Shown piece by piece: positions 17,644 through 26,578 of a stretch of 64,000 nt of DNA (positions are counted from its first letter, which is position 1; each line of letters starts with the position of its first letter). This DNA is from Chloroflexi bacterium GWB2_49_20. Lineage in GTDB: Bacteria; Chloroflexota; Anaerolineae; Anaerolineales; Villigracilaceae. The position numbers and the translations under genes are program-made. A model generated the notes under the pieces. The model saw only the letters and a list, made by a program, of their open reading frames with translations, ran no database searches and was not told where the DNA came from. The stretch lies in NCBI GenBank assembly GCA_001796335.1, contig MGMF01000001.1, positions 62,001-126,000 on the forward strand, written 5' to 3'.

Positions 17644-20142
17644 TTAACTAATATCTCCTTTACCGGCGCCCCAGAAACGTCCCAGGGCTTCTGCCAGCAA
17701 TTGATTTTCAGGTAAACTCAAATCAGCATCGCGTTCGAACAACTCCTGTGCTTGTTTTCGCGCTTTTTCAATCATCTGGACATCAGTCAAGCTTGCCATT
17801 CGCAAGTTTGCATAACCTGCCTGGCGGGTACCCAGAAAATCTCCTGGTCCTCGCAGTTTCAAATCGGTTTCTGCCAGGATGAAACCATCGTTGGTCCTCG
17901 TCATGGCAGCCAGACGTTCATTTTCTGCTGCATCTTCATGATCTGGAATCAGCAGACAAAATGCCTGGGCATCCCCTCTCCCAACCCTTCCGCGCAATTG
18001 ATGCAGTTGAGCCAACCCAAAGTGATTGGCTGCTTCAATCAGCATCACAGTGGCGTTCGGAATATCCACGCCTACTTCCACAACCGTCGTCGCTACAAGA
18101 ATATGATAATCTCCATTACGAAATTGCAGCATGACTGCATCTTTTTCTTCAGGGCGCAATCGTCCATGCAGTAAACCCAGCTTTAATTTAGGAAAGATAT
18201 CTTTTTGAAGACGTTCATGTTCTTCCCTGGCAGCCCGCAATTCACTTTTTTCACTTTCCTCCACCAGAGGATACACGATAAATGCCTGGTGTCCGGCTTC
18301 CACCTGCGATCGGATTATTGCATAAGCACGTTCCCGTTCGCGCGGAAAGAGCACATGCGTATTGATCTCCATGCGGCCAGGAGGCAGCTCATCCATCACC
18401 GAGATGTCCAGATCCCCATAAACAGTCAATGCCAGGGAGCGCGGTATAGGCGTGGCTGTCATTACCAGCAAGTGAGGGTTGCTGCCCTTTGAGCGCAAAA
18501 TCGCTCGCTGCTCAACACCAAAACGATGCTGTTCATCAATCACCGCCAGTTGAAGATCCTTGAAAAACACAGGATCTTCAAGCAAAGCATGCGTTCCAAT
18601 GAGCACCTTGATATATCCACTGGCGAGCGCATCCCGGATTTCCTGCTTGTTTTTCTCCGAGGTATCGCTGACCAGCAATTGGACTTGGTCAGGTTTTAGG
18701 TAGTTTCCGTTTTCTATGGTTCTGGTGCATATCGCTGAGAAATTGCGGAAATGTTGTTCAGCCAGAATCGAGGTGGGTGCCATGATGGTTGCCTGCGCTC
18801 CAGCCTGGTTAATGATTGTGGCAGCAATGGCAGCCACAACTGTTTTCCCCGAACCGACATCGCCCTGAAGTAACCGATTCATGGGTGTCCCTGATTTTAA
18901 ATCCGAGCGTATATCTGCCACAGACCGATTTTGAGCACCAGTTAAAGCAAACGGCAGCGCCGCAAGCCAGGCATCCAGCCATTCATCGGTGACTTCATAC
19001 AAACGTGCTGTAGCTTGCTGCCAGTTGCGTTTCTGACGATATACTCCCATTTGCAGGAAAAAGATTTCATCAAAAGCAAGCCGTTGACGGGCTGCGTTCA
19101 ATTGATCCTGTGTATCTGGAAAGTGCGCCTGCATAAGGGCAGTCCCTAGGTCGGGCAGATCTGCCGTAGTTAGAATGGATTGTGGCATGTGATCGGTCAA
19201 TTTTGGCGCCCAATAAGAGACTACCTGCTGGATCATTTTCCGTAAAGCTTTCTGGGTCACCTGGGAGGTTAGAGAATAAACCGGTACGATCCGGTTGGTA
19301 TGCAGGCTTTCAACTTCCACTGGATCCCAATCTGGATTGCTCATGACCAGGCGCCCCAGGTATTGCTCCACTTTACCGGAAACAGAAATGGTATCTCCTT
19401 TTTTAAGCCTGTTCTCCAACCAGGGTTGGTTAAACCAGCTTAAACGCAAAGCTCCTGTGCCATCCTCTATAATGACTTCAATAATGTTCATTTTGCCCGA
19501 ACGAACCTTGCGATTGGTAACATTCTGAATCGTTCCAACCACAGTTACTTCTTCGCCATACCAAAGCTTATGGATTGGTTTTAACTTACTGTAATCATCA
19601 TACCGGCGGGGGAAAAAATAGAGCATATCTTCCAGAGTATGTAACCCAAGTTTTTCCAAGTTTTGAGCATTACGCGGACCTACTCCATTTAACACAGTGA
19701 GGGAAGCATTCAAAGCGATCGGGGTCTTGCTGGTCATTCCACCTGGTTGGCTGGCTGAACGCGGCGGGTGTTTATACGTGGCTTGTTTTGAGATTTCTGG
19801 GGAGGTCGTGTTTGTGACTGGCGCTGGTTTTATGGCAGGCTCGGGCAGCTGCCTTGCACCATTGGAATTTTCTTTTTTCTCAATTTCAGAATTATTATCG
19901 GGTTGAATTCGCCCCCACAAATCCTTCAAAGCCGCAGATCGCCTTTCCGTGTCCAGCACGTGGTAGGCATTCATACAGGTTGAAACATCTTGAATGATCT
20001 CTTCCGGTACTTTTTCGTTACGCGCTTCTGGTATCCAGAAATCCAAAATTTTGATCAATCCACCGATGACAGCTTCATCATCATAACCCCGGGAAGCTTC
20101 AAGGCGTAAAAATTTTAGTAGATTGTTTAATGAAGACTGCAT
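17644..20142 (-). CDS. recG: ATP-dependent DNA helicase RecG
   Basis: An 832-residue helicase that remodels stalled replication forks and Holliday junctions. A 150-residue N-terminal extension of low complexity in part (residues 80-140) precedes the wedge/OB domain (about 150-300). Helicase motifs are GDVGSGKT (427-434), the DEQH box (536-539), TATPIPRS (562-569), and the later GLLHGRL and QLRGRVGRG. The C-terminal TRG region includes FLGTRQAG. The typical RecG is about 690 residues; the extra N-terminus is common in some phyla. It lies between the DapA-like gene and coaD. Confidence 0.96.
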   Translation of the reverse strand: MQSSLNNLLKFLRLEASRGYDDEAVIGGLIKILDFWIPEARNEKVPEEIIQDVSTCMNAYHVLDTERRSAALKDLWGRIQPDNNSEIEKKENSNGARQLPEPAIKPAPVTNTTSPEISKQATYKHPPRSASQPGGMTSKTPIALNASLTVLNGVGPRNAQNLEKLGLHTLEDMLYFFPRRYDDYSKLKPIHKLWYGEEVTVVGTIQNVTNRKVRSGKMNIIEVIIEDGTGALRLSWFNQPWLENRLKKGDTISVSGKVEQYLGRLVMSNPDWDPVEVESLHTNRIVPVYSLTSQVTQKALRKMIQQVVSYWAPKLTDHMPQSILTTADLPDLGTALMQAHFPDTQDQLNAARQRLAFDEIFFLQMGVYRQKRNWQQATARLYEVTDEWLDAWLAALPFALTGAQNRSVADIRSDLKSGTPMNRLLQGDVGSGKTVVAAIAATIINQAGAQATIMAPTSILAEQHFRNFSAICTRTIENGNYLKPDQVQLLVSDTSEKNKQEIRDALASGYIKVLIGTHALLEDPVFFKDLQLAVIDEQHRFGVEQRAILRSKGSNPHLLVMTATPIPRSLALTVYGDLDISVMDELPPGRMEINTHVLFPRERERAYAIIRSQVEAGHQAFIVYPLVEESEKSELRAAREEHERLQKDIFPKLKLGLLHGRLRPEEKDAVMLQFRNGDYHILVATTVVEVGVDIPNATVMLIEAANHFGLAQLHQLRGRVGRGDAQAFCLLIPDHEDAAENERLAAMTRTNDGFILAETDLKLRGPGDFLGTRQAGYANLRMASLTDVQMIEKARKQAQELFERDADLSLPENQLLAEALGRFWGAGKGDIS

Positions 20143-20177
20143 GGAATTATTTTATCACGTAGATTAATGTTCGTATA

Positions 20178-21089
20178 TCAAATATTTTTTGCGGCATTGA
20201 AAAATTCACGGGCAGCCTGTTGTGAGACAGCTTTTTGTACTGGAACCAAAGGAGGGCGAACAGGCCATAATGGATAACCGTGCTGTTGAGCCATCATAGC
20301 TTTTAAAATAGCTGGATAAGGTGAATATGCATCCAAAACGGTCCGCAATGCATCGATTTTTCCTTGGGTTTCATCTGGAGAAATCAGTTGTTGGGTTTCA
20401 TCCCAAATCTTACGCAACAAGGGAGAGTACAAGTTGGCCAGAGCGGTTATACAGCCTCCCGCATGAGAGTTCAGCGCCAGCTTAAATAATCTATCGTTAC
20501 CAGTTAATACCAGCAATTCACATCCAAAACGCTCTCCCAAAGCTCTCGCAAAATTTGCATCCGCAGAAGAATCCTTGATTCCGGCAAATTTTTCCGGAAA
20601 GGCTTCCTTCAAATTTGCCAGCAAATCAAGAGAAAAGGGGATACCCGTGACTGGAGGGATATGATAGCCAAGCAAGTAGCCTCCCGGGGGAACTGCCTTA
20701 TTAATAACCTCACCAAACCAGGTCAACAATCCTCGCTCATCAACCTTGCGAAAATAATAAGGAGGCAGTACCACCACGCCGTCAAAACCCAGCGAGAAAG
20801 CAGCCTGTGTCAGATCGATCGTTTCGGTCAAGCTCGGCGTACCCGTTCCTGCCAGCAATCGAAACTGAGGGTGCAGATGCTTAAATTCCTGGGCAGCACG
20901 AAATATATCAATACGCTCACCAGACGAGAATGAAGGGCCTTCTCCTGTCGTTCCAAGTAATAAGGCACCGTGACAACCTCGCCTCTCAAGAAACTCTAGT
21001 AAACCTGGAATTGCATCCACATCTGGAGAACAATCTGTTTTCAATGGTGTCAATGCAGCCGCATACACACCTGCTAAATTATGTAACAT
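20178..21089 (-). CDS. Dihydrodipicolinate synthase (DapA) family aldolase
   Basis: A 303-residue TIM-barrel enzyme. It has the GTTGEGPS loop, the general-base Tyr in GYHIPPVTG, and the Schiff-base Lys in FAGIKDSS. The family includes dihydrodipicolinate synthase, N-acetylneuraminate lyase and 2-keto-3-deoxy-sugar aldolases. The YHIP and GIKDSS contexts fit the wider family rather than classic DapA, and no lysine genes are nearby, so I leave the substrate open. The ATG lies 36 bases upstream of recG's start region in a minus-strand run. Confidence 0.85.
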   Translation of the reverse strand: MLHNLAGVYAAALTPLKTDCSPDVDAIPGLLEFLERRGCHGALLLGTTGEGPSFSSGERIDIFRAAQEFKHLHPQFRLLAGTGTPSLTETIDLTQAAFSLGFDGVVVLPPYYFRKVDERGLLTWFGEVINKAVPPGGYLLGYHIPPVTGIPFSLDLLANLKEAFPEKFAGIKDSSADANFARALGERFGCELLVLTGNDRLFKLALNSHAGGCITALANLYSPLLRKIWDETQQLISPDETQGKIDALRTVLDAYSPYPAILKAMMAQQHGYPLWPVRPPLVPVQKAVSQQAAREFFNAAKNI

Positions 21090-21443
21090 ATAATTCCTCT
21101 CATCAAGCGATCTTTTATCACACCCGAATATTCCAGCTTAGATTATCATCAACAGATGGTATATTTAAGGCAAACATGGCATCTCAGCCTGCAGTTTACA
21201 TCTTCTTATAAGTCAACCTTTTTCAACCATTCAGCATGAACTTTCATCAATGCCAGCGAACAATGATGATGCATAAATAATAAACGTATTTTGCCTCAAA
21301 CCAAATTAATTTGCAAGATAATTAGGTGGATTTTCTAAAAGTTGACACATTAACAATCCTGAACAGGAATCTGATTTATCATTTGCAATTCCTGTCCGGG
21401 ATGGCTATAATTTATTAAGGAGTAATCCACTTAGGAGGTTAGC
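21090..21443. other. Divergent intergenic region (354 bases)
   Basis: AT-rich spacer between the DapA-like gene and the kinase operon. The right end contains the kinase promoter and an overlapping inverted repeat. The remainder shows nothing I can support. Confidence 0.6.
21383..21411 (+). promoter_or_regulatory. Promoter of the kinase-phosphatase operon
   Basis: TTGCAA (21383-21388), a 17-base spacer and TATAAT (21406-21411). An inverted repeat, ACAGGAAT (21363-21370) with ATTCCTGT (21388-21395), straddles the -35 box. The downstream ribosome binding site AGGAGG is at 21433-21438. Confidence 0.7.
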
Positions 21444-23327
21444 CTGGAAACACAAATCATCTTGCCTGACAATTTTGAAGAAACCGGCAAGGATCGTAAG
21501 AATCAACTCCAAAACGGCACTACCCTTGTCCAACGCTATGTAATTCAGGATGTGATTGGTGTGGGAGGCATGGGTTCAGTTTACCGGGCACGCGACCTGC
21601 ACTTCCCTAATGTTGTCAAACTGGTAGCTGTTAAGGAGATGATCAACCGCGCTCCGGATCCACTTGTGCGTGCCACCATAGTAAAAAACTTCGAGCGGGA
21701 AGCAAATATCCTTGCCACTCTCAATCACCCCTCAATTCCACGCATATATGATTATTTTACTGAGGATAACCGTTCTTATCTGGTCTTGGAATTCATTCAC
21801 GGGAAAGACTTGGAAACCATCATTTCCCAAAATGATGGTTTCCTATCTGAAGAACAGGCTGTCACCTGGGGTATTGAATTATGTGATGTTTTGAGCTTTC
21901 TGCACAACCATAAACCCGAACCAATTATTTTTCGGGATATGAAACCATCCAACGTAATTATCAACCAGGAAAATCATATCATACTTGTGGATTTTGGAAT
22001 TGCCAAACCATTCCAATCCGGTCAAAAAGGCACCATGATTGGCACAGAAGGTTATTCGCCTCCAGAACAATATCGAGGTGAAGCCAACCATTCTGCAGAC
22101 ATATATGCATTGGGTGCTACTTTACATCATTTATTAACTCGTCGTGACCCACGCTTGGAGCCTCCTTTTTCATATAACGAGCGACCCATCAGGAAGATAA
22201 ACCCTGCTGTGTCTTTGGAACTCGAAGCAGTCATCAATGTGGCACTGCAATATAATCCACCGGATCGTTTTGAAACTATTGCAACCATGAAAGAAGCTCT
22301 CATGGCTGCTGCCCGAAAAACCGGCTTATTAGGCCGTATCAATCAATCCACTGGCAACATCCAAACCAGCTCTTTGAAACCTCTCTGGACCTTTCAATGT
22401 GAAGACGAGATCAGGAGTTCACCATTGTATTATGAAGGGGGGATATATGTAGGATCTTGCGACAATAATATTTATTCTTTAAAAGCAGCCGACGGAGAAT
22501 TTGCCTGGAAATATGCAACTGACGGAAGTATAGTTACACGCCCGGCTGTTTACGATGGAAATATTTTTATCGGTTCTGAAGACCATCGTTTACATGTTAT
22601 TAATGCACGTTCAGGAAAAATAAACTGGACATATTACAGTGAAGGGCGAATTCGTTCCTCCCCACGTATCTCAGAGGGGCATGTGTTTTTTGGATCTGAT
22701 GATAAAGCACTTCATGCAGTGAACGTACTAACCGGCAGAGCATCCTGGAAGTTCGATGCTGCTTCCCCAGTACGTTCCACGCCATATGTCCTTAACGAAA
22801 CCATTTATATTGGCTCTGAGAGTGGGGAATTTTATGCCATCGATTTCCGGGGCAATTTGAAATGGCGCTTCAAAGCCAAACTTGCCATAACATCCTCCCC
22901 AGTGGTTCAGGATGGCATGGTCTTTTTTGGGTCACTCGATGGCAGTTTTTATGCGCTGGAAGCCAGGGGGGGGTGGGTCATTTGGAGGTTCCGCATGGGT
23001 AAAGGTTCAATTGTTTCCCCATGCTTTGCAGACAATCTCATCTTCACCGGTGCTGCGGATGGCTTGATCTATGCAATAGAAGCGCGTACATCCAAAGAGA
23101 TCTGGCATTTCCAGGCTGATCATCAAATCAGCGGCTCTCCGGTTATTTTCAAAGATTCCATTTATTGCGGTGCTGCGGATGGGCAATTGTACTGTCTTGA
23201 ATATCGTACCGGCAGATTACGCTGGAAATTTGAGACACAAGGTCCAATCACAAGTGCTCCAGTCATATTCGATGATATTGTTTATGTCGGATCCTCTGAC
23301 CACATCATCTACGCACTCTTGGCATAA
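21444..23327 (+). CDS. Ser/Thr protein kinase with PQQ-type beta-propeller
   Basis: A kinase domain spans about residues 25-285, numbering from TTG 21462: glycine loop GVGGMGSVY, Lys58 in VAVKE, FRDMKPSN (157-164, Phe for the His of HRD), DFG (177-179) and GTEGYSPPEQ. A PQQ/pyrrolo-quinoline-type propeller fills the rest, with repeats such as SPLYYEGGIYVGSCDNNIYS. No membrane helix is seen, so it is cytoplasmic. The start is not ATG: CTG at 21444 lies 5 bases after AGGAGG, while TTG at 21462 is 23 bases away; the first in-frame ATG is inside the kinase. First gene of an operon with PP2C, J-VWA and FHA genes. Confidence 0.9.
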   Translation: METQIILPDNFEETGKDRKNQLQNGTTLVQRYVIQDVIGVGGMGSVYRARDLHFPNVVKLVAVKEMINRAPDPLVRATIVKNFEREANILATLNHPSIPRIYDYFTEDNRSYLVLEFIHGKDLETIISQNDGFLSEEQAVTWGIELCDVLSFLHNHKPEPIIFRDMKPSNVIINQENHIILVDFGIAKPFQSGQKGTMIGTEGYSPPEQYRGEANHSADIYALGATLHHLLTRRDPRLEPPFSYNERPIRKINPAVSLELEAVINVALQYNPPDRFETIATMKEALMAAARKTGLLGRINQSTGNIQTSSLKPLWTFQCEDEIRSSPLYYEGGIYVGSCDNNIYSLKAADGEFAWKYATDGSIVTRPAVYDGNIFIGSEDHRLHVINARSGKINWTYYSEGRIRSSPRISEGHVFFGSDDKALHAVNVLTGRASWKFDAASPVRSTPYVLNETIYIGSESGEFYAIDFRGNLKWRFKAKLAITSSPVVQDGMVFFGSLDGSFYALEARGGWVIWRFRMGKGSIVSPCFADNLIFTGAADGLIYAIEARTSKEIWHFQADHQISGSPVIFKDSIYCGAADGQLYCLEYRTGRLRWKFETQGPITSAPVIFDDIVYVGSSDHIIYALLA

Positions 23328-23350
23328 ACAGGCTAAAGAAGGAGAGATCA

Positions 23351-24256
23351 GTGAAATCGTTTTTTAAGAACCTTGGCCGTCAGAAGAAAATCCCAACTGA
23401 GATTGGATTGGATCAGAACATAACTACAACCCCACTTTCAGGCTTGCAAATTCAGGCTGAAATCTCAAAGTATATCCATTATGAGCCATCCCAATTGGTC
23501 GTCGGATGTGGTCAATCTGTCGGAAAACAGCGAGACCACAATGAAGATAGTTTATTCACTTTTACAATTACCCTGGGGAATGGCATAAACAGCCAACCTT
23601 TTGGTTTATATATTATTGCAGACGGAATGGGAGGTCACCAATATGGAGAAGTCGCCAGCAACGTGGCAATTCGCACAGTTGCAAGTTACCTTATACGAAA
23701 ATTCCATCCAATAATTGCAGATGCATCCGTCACTCTGGACGAACCTCTTCAAGAAATTATGCAAAATGCGGTTAAAGAAGCCCAACATGCTGTCATGAAA
23801 GCCGCACCGGGTAGTGGAACTACACTTACGGCTGTCCTGATATTAGGTCAGCAAATGACAATTGCCCATATTGGTGACAGTCGGGCATACTCGGTTCAAC
23901 CGGATGGGCGTGTTTCAATCCTAACCCGTGATCATTCATTAGTTCGCAGGCTTGAAGAACTGGGCCAAATTACCTCTGATGAAGCTGCCATACATCCTCA
24001 AAGGAACGTCTTGTACCGTGCCTTGGGACAGGGTGAATTTCTCGAGGCGGATATTTTCACAGCACCTGTTCCACAACCGGGATATCTATTCCTTTGCAGC
24101 GATGGACTTTGGGGTGTTGTTTCAGATGCTGAAATCTTCCGCCATATTTCAGAAGCCAAAAACATACAATCCGCCTGTCAAAACCTTGTAGCGGCAGCCA
24201 ATGCAGCTGGAGGACCGGACAATATCAGTGTGGTTCTTGTACAATTGTTGAGTTAA
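23351..24256 (+). CDS. PP2C-type Ser/Thr protein phosphatase
   Basis: A 301-residue metal-dependent phosphatase. After a 45-residue N-terminal segment, all PP2C motifs appear in order: QRDHNEDS, IIADGMGGHQYGE, GSGTTLTAVLI, IAHIGDSRAY, LTRDHSLV, LCSDGLWGVV and GGPDNISVVLV. The Asp residues bind two Mn2+ or Mg2+ ions. It should reverse phosphorylation by the kinase encoded 23 bases upstream. The start is GTG with AAGGAG in front. Its stop is one base before the GTG of the next gene. Confidence 0.95.
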   Translation: MKSFFKNLGRQKKIPTEIGLDQNITTTPLSGLQIQAEISKYIHYEPSQLVVGCGQSVGKQRDHNEDSLFTFTITLGNGINSQPFGLYIIADGMGGHQYGEVASNVAIRTVASYLIRKFHPIIADASVTLDEPLQEIMQNAVKEAQHAVMKAAPGSGTTLTAVLILGQQMTIAHIGDSRAYSVQPDGRVSILTRDHSLVRRLEELGQITSDEAAIHPQRNVLYRALGQGEFLEADIFTAPVPQPGYLFLCSDGLWGVVSDAEIFRHISEAKNIQSACQNLVAAANAAGGPDNISVVLVQLLS

Positions 24257-24257
24257 A

Positions 24258-25736
24258 GTGGAATCATCCAATTACTATACGATTCTGGGTGTCCCGAGAG
24301 ATGCTACACCTGAGGAAATCAGAAAAGCATATTTCAGCGCGGCCCGGCGACTGCACCCAGACAAGAATATTGCACCCGGAGACACTGAATATTTCATCAG
24401 CGCCAATGAAGCCTATCAAGTGCTTTCGGATCCAATAAAACGCTCCAACTATAATGCCGGCTTACCTCCCGAAAAAATTATCAACCTGCCTGTTTCCCAA
24501 AAGATTACTTTCAGCCGCGAAAATCTTATTCAAGTGCAAGACCCTCAGCTGGTTTATGCCCTGCTGGAATATTCTCCTTCCATAAAAAACCTGGAAAGCA
24601 TCCCCTCGCCACCATTAAATCTTTGCCTTCTGATAGATCGCTCCACATCCATGAAAGGTGGGAATCTGGACATAGTCAAGGCGACTGCCATCCAGATATT
24701 GAGGCGGTTACGTCCACAGGATATTTTATCCCTGGTTGCTTTCAGCGATAGAGCTGAAACCCTTATACCTTCCACCCGGGACGGCGACCTTCTTAAAATC
24801 GAAGCACGTATTCAAATGCTGCAAACATCCGGGGCAACTGAAATATATAATGGGCTGGTTGCTGCGTTTACAGAAGTTAAAAGGGCATACAATCCAGCTT
24901 ACATTAACCACATCATTATGCTCACCGATGGACACACGTTCGGGGATGAAAATAGCTGTCTGGAATTAGCAGATGAAGCCATTAAACAAGGAATTGGCAT
25001 CAGTGGGTTGGGTATCGGGCATGAATGGAATGATGCTTTATTGGATGAAATTGCACTCCGAACCGGCGGCAGCAGCATTTATGTTTCACACCCCCAGGAT
25101 ATCCAACGTCTCTTGATGGAGAAGTTCAATAATTTGTGGCAAATTTACGCAGAAGATGTCACGATTGAATTCGGAGTATCTGAAAATGTTCAGCTTTGCT
25201 ATGCTTTTCGGTTGCAGCCTGAACTTGGGTTACTGCCAATAGAAAGCCCAATACATCTGGGTCCAATATTACGCACCGGAAATATGACCATTCTCATGGA
25301 ATTTATGGTTTCCGGCACAGAAAATGCAAACGTGATAGAATTGTTTGAAGGACAAGTCATAGTCAGCACTGCAACCCATAACACACCTATTTCAAGTTTT
25401 AACATCCGATTGGTTCGTCCTGTTAGCATGACAGCAAGTACACCTGAGCCACCTCCTTTAGCGATCATTCAGGCGTTGTCACGGCTGAGGCTATATCGGT
25501 TACAAGAGCAAGCCCGCCTGGAGGTGGATGCGGGGGCATACGATCAAGCTTCCCAGCATTTACAAAGGTTGGCTACCCATTTACTCCAACAAGGAAACCG
25601 GGGATTGGCTCGCACGGTGTTACTGGAAGCAGAAAACATAAAAGAAAAACAAACTTACTCTCTTGAGGGCAATAAACGCATCAAATATGGCACCCGGGCT
25701 TTGCTTCTGCCCGGATCAGGAGAAAATAAAACATGA
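24258..25736 (+). CDS. J-domain/VWA-domain fusion protein
   Basis: A 492-residue protein starting at GTG. Residues 4-68 form a DnaJ domain with the HPD tripeptide (33-35), so it can call on an Hsp70. Residues 120-300 form a von Willebrand A domain with an intact metal site: D127-x-S129-x-S131 in DRSTS, T194 in GATE, and D224 in LTDG. A beta-rich region follows to about 395, then a helical end with LYRLQEQARLEVDAGAYDQA. Closest known context is the TerY-P type module of VWA, PP2C, kinase and zinc ribbon. The J-domain fusion is unusual. Its stop overlaps the next ATG. Confidence 0.88.
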   Translation: MESSNYYTILGVPRDATPEEIRKAYFSAARRLHPDKNIAPGDTEYFISANEAYQVLSDPIKRSNYNAGLPPEKIINLPVSQKITFSRENLIQVQDPQLVYALLEYSPSIKNLESIPSPPLNLCLLIDRSTSMKGGNLDIVKATAIQILRRLRPQDILSLVAFSDRAETLIPSTRDGDLLKIEARIQMLQTSGATEIYNGLVAAFTEVKRAYNPAYINHIIMLTDGHTFGDENSCLELADEAIKQGIGISGLGIGHEWNDALLDEIALRTGGSSIYVSHPQDIQRLLMEKFNNLWQIYAEDVTIEFGVSENVQLCYAFRLQPELGLLPIESPIHLGPILRTGNMTILMEFMVSGTENANVIELFEGQVIVSTATHNTPISSFNIRLVRPVSMTASTPEPPPLAIIQALSRLRLYRLQEQARLEVDAGAYDQASQHLQRLATHLLQQGNRGLARTVLLEAENIKEKQTYSLEGNKRIKYGTRALLLPGSGENKT

Positions 25737-26254
25737 TTTTTTGCCCAAATTGTCAACACAAGGAAGATCCAGGTGCAGTCTTTTGTAGTAATTGTGGTAC
25801 CCAATTGGTTGTACCTAATTCCGGCAAGACCCATGAAATTCATACTTCCGAGACAAAAATTAAAGCGATACAACATGCACCCTTCCTCCCGACACCAAAG
25901 GTGCCTTTAAGTTCATGGGTCTCTCTCCATCTGATCGAGAGTGGGCAGATCATATCTCTTGCAGATCGGAATGAGTTTACACTCGGCCGAGCCAGTGAGG
26001 GCCAACCCATCATGCCAGATGTGGATCTAACAGCTTTTAATGCCCATGCCAATGGCGTTTCACGCTTGCATTGTGTCATAAAAAAAGTGAATTCCAAAAC
26101 CTTTATCATGGACCTGGGCTCTTCGAATGGCACTTATCATATTGGAGTCCGTTTATCCCCATATGCTGAAACTCCAATAAACCATGGAGATGTCATCACA
26201 CTGGGAAAATTAAAGATCCAGGTATTGATCGATCAGGATCAGGGTAAATTGTGA
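25733..26254 (+). CDS. Zinc-ribbon FHA-domain protein
   Basis: A 173-residue protein. An N-terminal zinc ribbon uses C4, C7, C18 and C21 (CPNC and CSNC). After a linker, an FHA domain spans about residues 60-170, with G85-R86, the S110-R-x-H113 phosphothreonine pocket and GSSNGT at 129-134. It should bind phosphothreonine on targets of the kinase in the same operon. The ATG overlaps the stop of the J-VWA gene by 4 bases (ATGA), giving tight translational coupling. Confidence 0.92.
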   Translation: MIFCPNCQHKEDPGAVFCSNCGTQLVVPNSGKTHEIHTSETKIKAIQHAPFLPTPKVPLSSWVSLHLIESGQIISLADRNEFTLGRASEGQPIMPDVDLTAFNAHANGVSRLHCVIKKVNSKTFIMDLGSSNGTYHIGVRLSPYAETPINHGDVITLGKLKIQVLIDQDQGKL

Positions 26255-26315
26255 AAAGAGATGGATGGAGATAATTCAGAATGACCTGTTCCCATTTACT
26301 TGCCTGCTGTTTCAT

Positions 26316-26321
26316 TATAAT
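26316..26321 (+). promoter_or_regulatory. -10 box before the 80-residue protein gene
   Basis: A TATAAT hexamer ends 11 bases before the ATG at 26333, implying a leader of about 5 bases. No good -35 box was found, and the gene may also be read through from the FHA operon. Confidence 0.35.
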
Positions 26322-26332
26322 ATGAAGAACAA

Positions 26333-26575
26333 ATGACCCATACCCTTTTGATCCATTTACAAAATGAAGATCCGATAGTTGGAGAGGTGGAAGAACTGCC
26401 CAGCACCACCGACCAACTTATTACTGTCAACAATCCACGACGCCGGGATGGTAAAGATGTGCATTACCTGGAAAGTAATGTGATGGCGATCATCCTGCCC
26501 ATTCTTCGTATCACATTCATCGAACTTATAAAAAACGAAATGGATGAAGAAATCGTCAGCTTTGTTAAGGATTAA
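26333..26575 (+). CDS. Hypothetical 80-residue protein
   Basis: A small, acidic cytoplasmic protein without membrane segments. It has a beta-rich centre (HTLLIHLQNEDPIVGEVEEL, then DQLITVNNPRRRDGKDVHYL). I recognise no family. It lies between the FHA gene and a response-regulator gene, 3 bases before the latter, so it is probably co-expressed with it. The PRRRDGK patch and beta pattern might suit nucleic acid or partner binding, but this is speculation. Confidence 0.6.
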   Translation: MTHTLLIHLQNEDPIVGEVEELPSTTDQLITVNNPRRRDGKDVHYLESNVMAIILPILRITFIELIKNEMDEEIVSFVKD

Positions 26576-26578
26576 ATT

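Noticed and set aside
21342-21370. TTGACA at 21342 as the kinase-operon -35 box
   Set aside because: A 17-base spacer leads to AGGAAT, a poor -10; TTGCAA with TATAAT downstream is much better.
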